DNA of 64,000 bases from Amycolatopsis granulosa (GTDB taxonomy: Bacteria > Actinomycetota > Actinomycetes > Mycobacteriales > Pseudonocardiaceae), in the NCBI RefSeq assembly GCF_011758745.1, contig NZ_JAANOV010000001.1, forward strand, positions 744,001-808,000, in the 5' to 3' direction. The position numbers and the translations under genes were made by a program. The notes under the pieces are model-generated. The model was not told the origin of the DNA and searched no databases. It saw nothing but the letters and a program-made list of their open reading frames with translations. Below, in pieces: positions 63,131-64,000 of this stretch; positions within the stretch are counted from its first letter, which is position 1, and each line of letters starts with the position of its first letter.

Positions 63131-64000
63131 ATGGAGCTCAACGAGGCCCTGCGCCGCACGTTCGCCGGGCACTGGCGCCTGCTGGTGTGCGCCGTCGCCC
63201 TGCCGTTGCTGGTCGTCGCCGCGCTGCAGGCACTGGCGGTCCCGGCCTACGTCGCCACCAGCCGGATCCAGGCGTCGAGCACCCCGCCCAGCACCGACAC
63301 CGAGGCCGATGCGGTGCTCAACCGCGTCGCCGGGATCGCGACGAGTCCCAGTGTGGTCAACGACGCCCTCCGGCAGGCGGGCATCACCAACCGCAACGCC
63401 GACCAGGTGGCCGGCAACGAGGTCGCGGTGACGCGGCTGGGCAGCTCGGCGGTGTTCAACGTGAGCATCACCGACCCGAGCCCCCAGGTCGCGACCGGTC
63501 TCGCCGGCGCGCTGGGCAACCAGCTGGTCACGTTCCTGAACGGGACGGGGGATCCCCGCGCCGCCGGTCTGATCACCCAGCTGACCAACCAGCAGCGCGA
63601 CCTGCTGGCGCAGCGCCAGCAGGTCGCGGCGCGGCTCGCGGCGGGCGGCAGTGCCCTGGACACCGCGAACCTGTCCGCCCAGCTGAGCACACTGGACCAG
63701 CAGCTCAACGACATCGGTGCGACACTGCGCCAGCTGCAGTCGACCGTGCTCACGAACGGCGGTTCCGCCGCGGCCATTTCCCTGGCGGGCCCCGCCGTGC
63801 GGGCGCCGTCCCGGCTCGCGACCGATCTCGGTCTCGCCGGCATCGCCGGCCTCGTCGCGGGGCTGCTGCTCGCCACCGGGCTCGAGATGCTGCGTCCCCG
63901 GGTGTCCGGCGGACGAGACGTCGCCCGCGAGCTGGGCACGGTGCACCTCGGGCGGCTGGCGCGCCCGCGGGACGGGGACGGCGCACCCCCCGTCGACGAC
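63131..64000 (+). CDS. Polysaccharide chain-length determinant-like (Wzz) protein, truncated by window end
   Basis: The open frame from the ATG at 63131 runs 290 codons to the right edge. It has an N-terminal membrane segment (LLVCAVALPLLVVAALQALA), an extracytoplasmic region with Gln/Leu-rich coiled-coil stretches (QLTNQQRDLLAQRQQVAARL), and a second membrane segment at ASRLATDLGLAG-like positions (LAGIAGLVAGLLLATGLEML). This is the layout of Wzz/CapA-type proteins of capsule or exopolysaccharide export. Tyr-kinase or sugar genes would be expected outside the window. Confidence 0.78.
   Translation, partial: MELNEALRRTFAGHWRLLVCAVALPLLVVAALQALAVPAYVATSRIQASSTPPSTDTEADAVLNRVAGIATSPSVVNDALRQAGITNRNADQVAGNEVAVTRLGSSAVFNVSITDPSPQVATGLAGALGNQLVTFLNGTGDPRAAGLITQLTNQQRDLLAQRQQVAARLAAGGSALDTANLSAQLSTLDQQLNDIGATLRQLQSTVLTNGGSAAAISLAGPAVRAPSRLATDLGLAGIAGLVAGLLLATGLEMLRPRVSGGRDVARELGTVHLGRLARPRDGDGAPPVDD

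Overview
This is a GC-rich actinobacterial chromosome segment: nearly all third codon positions are G or C, GTG starts are common, ATGA/GTGA overlaps are frequent, and DUF3040, MmyB-type XRE and IclR proteins are present. The gene content fits a Pseudonocardiaceae-type organism such as Amycolatopsis, though the genus is an inference. Most of the window (about 7.6-50.9 kb) is a steroid catabolic island.

Left flank (1-7.5 kb): a carnitine/betaine-type operon on the minus strand (APC permease, L-carnitine dehydrogenase, betainyl-CoA-type thioesterase, ornithine cyclodeaminase-family protein) divergent from a LysR regulator; an Rrf2 regulator with an MFS exporter; and a TetR regulator. A strong hairpin at 7545-7577 closes this flank.

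Ring A/B block (7.6-19.0 kb): a minus-strand operon kshB-hsaA-hsaC-(KstD-like flavoprotein)-hsaB-hsaD-kstD diverges from ksi-kshA-(small Cys protein)-IclR. Together these encode delta5-4 isomerisation, delta1-dehydrogenation, 9alpha-hydroxylation and meta-cleavage of 3-ketosteroids to HIP plus a C5 dienoate. HsaE/F/G, side-chain beta-oxidation genes and Mce4 are not in the window.

Ring C/D (HIP) block (19.1-38.7 kb): fadE33, fadE30, an SDR, echA20, fadA6, ipdF, a second crotonase, fadE31, fadE32, a KstR2-like TetR, a split MaoC hydratase, ipdC, ipdB, ipdA, a Baeyer-Villiger monooxygenase-esterase-SDR operon, a decayed ipdB-like pseudogene, kstR2 and fadD3. These convert HIP to HIP-CoA and open rings D and C.

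Accessory block (38.7-50.9 kb): three SnoaL/NTF2-like proteins, four SDRs, an F420/LLM-type oxidoreductase, a complete Liv-type ABC transporter (livK-livH-livMG-livF) and a thiolase. The link between the two blocks is a set of palindromes of the form AnCAAGnnCTTGnT (the published KstR2 box) in most intergenic promoters from 22.2 to 50.9 kb, including the transporter and thiolase promoters. A second, 2-bp-longer palindrome occurs at some promoters, and two KstR2-like repressors are encoded. The most interesting hypothesis here is that a KstR2-type regulon has recruited an amino-acid-type ABC importer plus hydroxysteroid-processing enzymes, for uptake and degradation of hydroxylated steroids or partly degraded steroid acids.

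Right flank (51-64 kb): ordinary accessory genes, namely two membrane proteins (DUF1622, DUF421), a SnoaL/carboxymuconolactone decarboxylase pair with an XRE regulator, a TetR-MFS pair, a TPR protein, a secreted protein, DUF3040 proteins flanking an acetate transporter, a CopZ-CDGSH pair behind CsoR-like boxes, a sensor-less kinase with LuxR-type regulators, a lipoprotein, and a truncated Wzz-like protein at the right edge. I saw no rRNA, tRNA, CRISPR array or insertion sequence.
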